Assembly: GCA_963766445.1 (NCBI GenBank)
Contig: CAVXZW010000025.1
Span: 1-64,000, forward strand
Reading direction: 5' to 3'
Length of the DNA: 64,000 nt
Origin: JAICYJ01 sp963766445
GTDB lineage: Bacteria > Actinomycetota > Thermoleophilia > Gaiellales > JAICJC01
Positions 61,076 through 64,000 of the stretch are shown in pieces. The position numbers and the translations under genes were made by a program. A model generated the notes under the pieces. It saw only the letters and a list, made by a program, of their open reading frames with translations. It had not been told where the DNA came from and ran no database searches. Position 1 is the first letter of the stretch. Each line of letters starts with the position of its first letter.

Positions 61076-62851
61076 CTAGGCAGCGTAGGCCAGCTGCCGG
61101 TCGTCCGCCTCGCACGGCGTGACGGCCGCTGCGGCCGGCGCAGCCCTGCGCAGCTCGGTGAAGGAGGCGCCCTCGGCCAGCAGGAACAGCGCCCCGATCC
61201 CGGCACCGAGCAGGACCTCAGTGGCCTGAAGGCCGATCGCAAACGCGGCGCCGGAGGCGGCCGAGATCCCGAACGACGAGGCCAGCACGCCGGCGACCGC
61301 CAGCTGGAAGACGCCCACGTTCCCCGGCATCAGCGGCACCACGCCGACCAGCGTGGAGACCATGAACACGGCCGAGGCCGATGCGATCGTATGGGGTAGG
61401 CCGAACGCCTCGAGCGTCCAGTAGATGCCTGCGATCTGCGCCGCCCAGGAGCCGACACCCAGAGCCAGCGCCACGGCCAGGCGCCGGGGATCGCGCATGA
61501 TCCGCAGGCTGCCGCGCAGCTCTCGTGCCGGGCCCGCCAGGCGCGTGAGCCGAGAGGGAAGGGTCGGCTGTGTGCGCCTAGCGAGGATCCCGGCGATCAC
61601 GGCGCCACCGGTCAGGGCGCCGAGAACCATCAACGTCGAGTCGGCCCACGCGGGCAAATCGACGATCGTCACCGCCAGTCCTGCTCCGAGCAACGCCAGC
61701 GCCGCGCCGAGCACGAGCTGCTCGGCGACCAGCGTGCCGGCGACCGCGGTCACAGGCAGCTGCGATCCGGTGCGGCGGATGCGGCGGGTCAGCACCGCCA
61801 CCCGCGCCAGCTCGCCCAGCCGGGCGACAAGCACCGTGTTGAACAGGAAGCCGATGAAGACGCTGGGCAGCAGGTCGCGGGTCGTCAGCCGAGGGGCGTC
61901 GTCGACTGCGTCCAGGGTGCGGCGCCAGACGGCGGCCTTCAGCCAGACCGACACCAGGTTGGCGGCCATCGCCAGCGCCAGCGTGCCCAGGGCCACGGCC
62001 GCCAGCGTGTCGGCCGCCTGGCCGGCACGACCGGCGAAGCGGTAGACCAGGAACGACGCGACCGGCGCCGCCACCAGCACAGCCGCAAGCCGCCGGCTGC
62101 GCGTGTGGGCCGCGTAGACGGCGAGCGCGGCGAGCATCGCCACGCCGGCGCCGCCGGCCGCGTCGAGGAAGAAGTGGTTCGCGGTGGTCACGATCGAGAA
62201 CACGACCAGCGCCGGGTAGAACGCCCACAGCACGCGCAGCACCCGGGTGCGGACGAGCATGACGGCCGAGGTGCCGACGATCAGGGCGTAGGCAGTGTGC
62301 AGGCTCGGCATCGCCGCATACGGGTTGGACAGCGAGGCGATCAGGCCGGAGTGGTGATTGACGGCCGTCTCGTTGAGCGTGTCCACGAAGCCGAGCGAGC
62401 CCAGCATCCGCGGCGGTGCCGCCGGGTAGAGCGTGTAGCAGGCCAGGCCGATCGCGTTGGCGACGATGAACACGTTGCGCACCAGCGGGAACGCGTGGTT
62501 GCGGCGCAGGTAGACCCAGAACAGGAACCCGAAGCTGATCGTGAACTGGCAGTTGAAGTACGTCCAGTTGGCGACCGCCTGCACGAAGTGCGGCGAGGTG
62601 GCCGCGAAGTGCTGGACGTCGAGCTCGTGGAAGATCCCCAGCGACCGCTCGGCCGAGACGATGTCGTTGGCGTGGCGAAGCGCGACCGCGCGGTCACCGA
62701 CGGCCAGCGTGCGCGTCGTCTCGTAGAGCAGGTCGAACAGCGCGAAGATCGCCAGCTGGCGGGCCAGGTCGCCCCATCCACGGGGCAGCCAGGCACCGAC
62801 GCGGTGGACGATCGAGCTGATCGGGCGCTGGGTTGGTGCTGCGAGGATCAT
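61076..62851 (-). CDS. PAP2 phosphatase fused to UPF0104/LPG-synthase-like domain
   Basis: 591-residue polytopic membrane protein. Residues about 30-265 are a PAP2/IPC-synthase-like phosphatase domain, with the substrate-pocket motif YPAAPPRM, SLSNPYAAMPSLHTAYAL (SxH) and TTANHFFLDAAGG (catalytic His). Residues about 275-575 are a UPF0104 domain of the lysylphosphatidylglycerol-synthase/AglD kind, with LGELARVAVLTRR and VPLMPGNVGVFQLAV. UPF0104 domains move or modify polyprenyl- or glycerol-lipids. The fusion suggests a lipid headgroup transfer plus lipid translocation in one chain. It is first in an operon with a cell-wall amidase and glpK. No frame break. Confidence 0.85.
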   Translation of the reverse strand: MILAAPTQRPISSIVHRVGAWLPRGWGDLARQLAIFALFDLLYETTRTLAVGDRAVALRHANDIVSAERSLGIFHELDVQHFAATSPHFVQAVANWTYFNCQFTISFGFLFWVYLRRNHAFPLVRNVFIVANAIGLACYTLYPAAPPRMLGSLGFVDTLNETAVNHHSGLIASLSNPYAAMPSLHTAYALIVGTSAVMLVRTRVLRVLWAFYPALVVFSIVTTANHFFLDAAGGAGVAMLAALAVYAAHTRSRRLAAVLVAAPVASFLVYRFAGRAGQAADTLAAVALGTLALAMAANLVSVWLKAAVWRRTLDAVDDAPRLTTRDLLPSVFIGFLFNTVLVARLGELARVAVLTRRIRRTGSQLPVTAVAGTLVAEQLVLGAALALLGAGLAVTIVDLPAWADSTLMVLGALTGGAVIAGILARRTQPTLPSRLTRLAGPARELRGSLRIMRDPRRLAVALALGVGSWAAQIAGIYWTLEAFGLPHTIASASAVFMVSTLVGVVPLMPGNVGVFQLAVAGVLASSFGISAASGAAFAIGLQATEVLLGAGIGALFLLAEGASFTELRRAAPAAAAVTPCEADDRQLAYAA

Positions 62852-62937
62852 GCCTGCAGCGTGTCACCAGCGGCATCCCCGATCGATACGGTTTGCCAGA
62901 GCGATTGGTGCGGTTATCCCCCGGGATCACCGCACGA

Positions 62938-62971
62938 AGGCCCGGCCGCCCCCGAAGGAGCGACCGGGCCT
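62938..62971 (-). terminator. Hairpin after the MMPL gene
   Basis: AGGCCCGG/CCGGGCCT, an 8-bp stem with an 18-base loop, 16 bases after the MMPL stop on the minus strand. No T-run; probable terminator separating it from the PAP2-UPF0104 operon. Confidence 0.55.
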
Positions 62972-62986
62972 CTCTCCCGGCGGACG

Positions 62987-64000
62987 CTAGGCCGTGACCG
63001 GCTTGCCGTCGATCGGGCTGCGCGTGCCGCTGTCCGGCGCGACCGAGCCGTGCGAGGTCAGCGTCGGCAGCCACTCCAGCCAGCTGGGCAGGTACCAGTT
63101 CCACTCGCCCAGCAGCTTCATGGTGGCGGGAAGCAGCACGCCCCGGATCACGGTGGCGTCGATCAGCACCGCCGCCGCCGCGCCCACGCCCAGCTGCTTG
63201 ACGTCGAGCACCGACAGCGTGGCGAACAGGCCGAACACCCCGACCATCACGATCGCCGCGCTGGTGACCGTACCGGCCGTGTCCTTGATGCCCTCGGTGA
63301 CGGCATCCTCGGTCGCCATGCCGTTGTCCACCAGCTCCTTGACCCGGCTCAGGATGAACACGTGGTAGTCCATCGAGAGCCCGAACAGGATCACGAACAG
63401 GAACAGCGGCAGCCAGTTGGCGATGGTGCCGGTCGAGTGGAACCCCAGCAGCGACTCGCCGATGCCGTGCTGGAAGACCAGCACCAGCACCCCGTACGCG
63501 GCACCCACCGACAGCAAGTTCAACAGGATCGCCTTGATCGGGATCACGATCGAACGGAACGTGACCAGCATCAGCAGGAACGCCAGCCCCAGCACGAACG
63601 CGAACACGATCGGCGTGCGCACCTTCATCAGGCTGTTGAAGTCCATCGACGATGCCGTGTCACCGGTGACGCCGACGTCGGCGCTGGGCAGGTCGCGCCC
63701 GATCGTGGCCGGGATCACCCGGTCGCGCAGCGTGCGGACGGCCTGCTGGGAGGCGGCGTTGGCGCCGTCGCCCTGGATCGGCACCGTCATCACGGCCACC
63801 GTGCCGGCCGGGTTGGTGGTGACGTCGATCGGCAGGTTGACCTGCCCGGTGGCGACGGCCGCCTGCTTGAAGTCGGCGATCGCATGCCGCGCCTCAGGAG
63901 CGTTGACGTCGCCGGTCTTGAACGCGACGGTGGCCGGATCGCCCTTGCCGGGGAAGGCCTTCTGGACTGCGTTGTACGTCTTCACGACCTCCAGGTTGGG
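62987..64000 (-). CDS. MMPL/RND-family membrane transporter, partial
   Basis: Runs off the right end, so only the C-terminal 337 residues are visible. They hold the second periplasmic loop (…FKQAAVATGQVNLPIDVTTN…) and the last five or six membrane helices. The MMPL hallmark GLSMDYHVFILSRVKE contains the aspartate and tyrosine of the proton relay; ATLSVLDVKQLGVGAAAAVLIDATVIRGVLLPA is split over the last helices. MMPL proteins export lipids or siderophores in actinobacteria. The tail (…GTRSPIDGKPVTA) is short and polar. Confidence 0.9.
   Translation of the reverse strand, partial: PNLEVVKTYNAVQKAFPGKGDPATVAFKTGDVNAPEARHAIADFKQAAVATGQVNLPIDVTTNPAGTVAVMTVPIQGDGANAASQQAVRTLRDRVIPATIGRDLPSADVGVTGDTASSMDFNSLMKVRTPIVFAFVLGLAFLLMLVTFRSIVIPIKAILLNLLSVGAAYGVLVLVFQHGIGESLLGFHSTGTIANWLPLFLFVILFGLSMDYHVFILSRVKELVDNGMATEDAVTEGIKDTAGTVTSAAIVMVGVFGLFATLSVLDVKQLGVGAAAAVLIDATVIRGVLLPATMKLLGEWNWYLPSWLEWLPTLTSHGSVAPDSGTRSPIDGKPVTA

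Overview
The window is 64 kb of GC-rich bacterial chromosome (roughly 70 % G+C by eye) with dense, mostly overlapping genes. Gene content points to an actinobacterium, most likely a soil member of class Thermoleophilia (Gaiellales/Solirubrobacterales). The pointers are a maltokinase, an Rpf-like transglycosylase, ThyX, a DHA2 exporter with its TetR regulator, a GTP/GTG-rich start usage and many GTGA or TGATG gene junctions. The class assignment is inference. No rRNA, tRNA, CRISPR array, phage or IS element was recognised.

Layout. 1-1.3 kb: lower-GC sequence with broken coding fragments and a repeat. 1.3-8.3 kb (minus strand): alcohol dehydrogenase, plsY, pgsA, tag, then an overlapping SIS-protein/maltokinase/glycosyltransferase unit and sodA. 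8.3-11.5 kb (plus): SDR, thyX, membrane diguanylate cyclase. 11.5-16 kb (minus): gamma-glutamyltransferase, Mo-oxidoreductase, TetR-MFS pair with a perfect operator. 16-17.7 kb: membrane protein and PilZ protein. 17.7-20.3 kb (minus): class III-type ADH, MBL hydrolase and two cupins, all overlapping. 20.4-28.9 kb: nitroreductase, methyltransferase, D-aminopeptidase, N-acetyltransferase, 2OG oxygenase, secreted glycosidase-like protein, M14 carboxypeptidase. 28.9-33.5 kb: lon diverging from a marR-ABC exporter operon. 33.5-39.9 kb: DUF4395-thioredoxin fusion and reverse transsulfuration genes with an embedded YcaQ-type glycosylase. 40-44.4 kb: APC permease, adenine deaminase bracketed by two copies of a 182-bp structured element, nfuA. 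44.4-50.3 kb: GGDEF-EAL protein, Rpf-like transglycosylase, rsgA, amine oxidase. 50.5-54.6 kb: disulfide oxidoreductase-like flavoprotein and a trimethylamine-dehydrogenase-like flavoprotein fused to an ETF-alpha domain. 54.6-64 kb: thioredoxin-like pair, two MFS exporters with TetR, glpK, amidase, a PAP2-UPF0104 fusion, and the end of an MMPL transporter.

How it fits together. Membrane-lipid supply (plsY, pgsA, glpK), envelope turnover (transglycosylase, amidase, D-aminopeptidase) and cyclic-di-GMP signalling (two cyclases, one with an EAL domain, plus a PilZ receptor) are spread through the window. Thiol and one-carbon or amine oxidation is a second theme (ADHs, MBL hydrolase, thioredoxin-like proteins, amine oxidase, TMADH-like fusion).

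Sequence quality. About a third of the genes need one or more single-base corrections to read through. Nearly all are one-base insertions next to short G or C runs, so they look like residual sequencing error and not gene decay. Genes are listed at full corrected extent and the break is stated.

Most notable: the TMADH-like/ETF-alpha fusion (52024-54561), the twin 182-bp elements around the adenine deaminase gene, and a dispersed roughly 130-bp intergenic repeat marked by GGWGTCARACACC.
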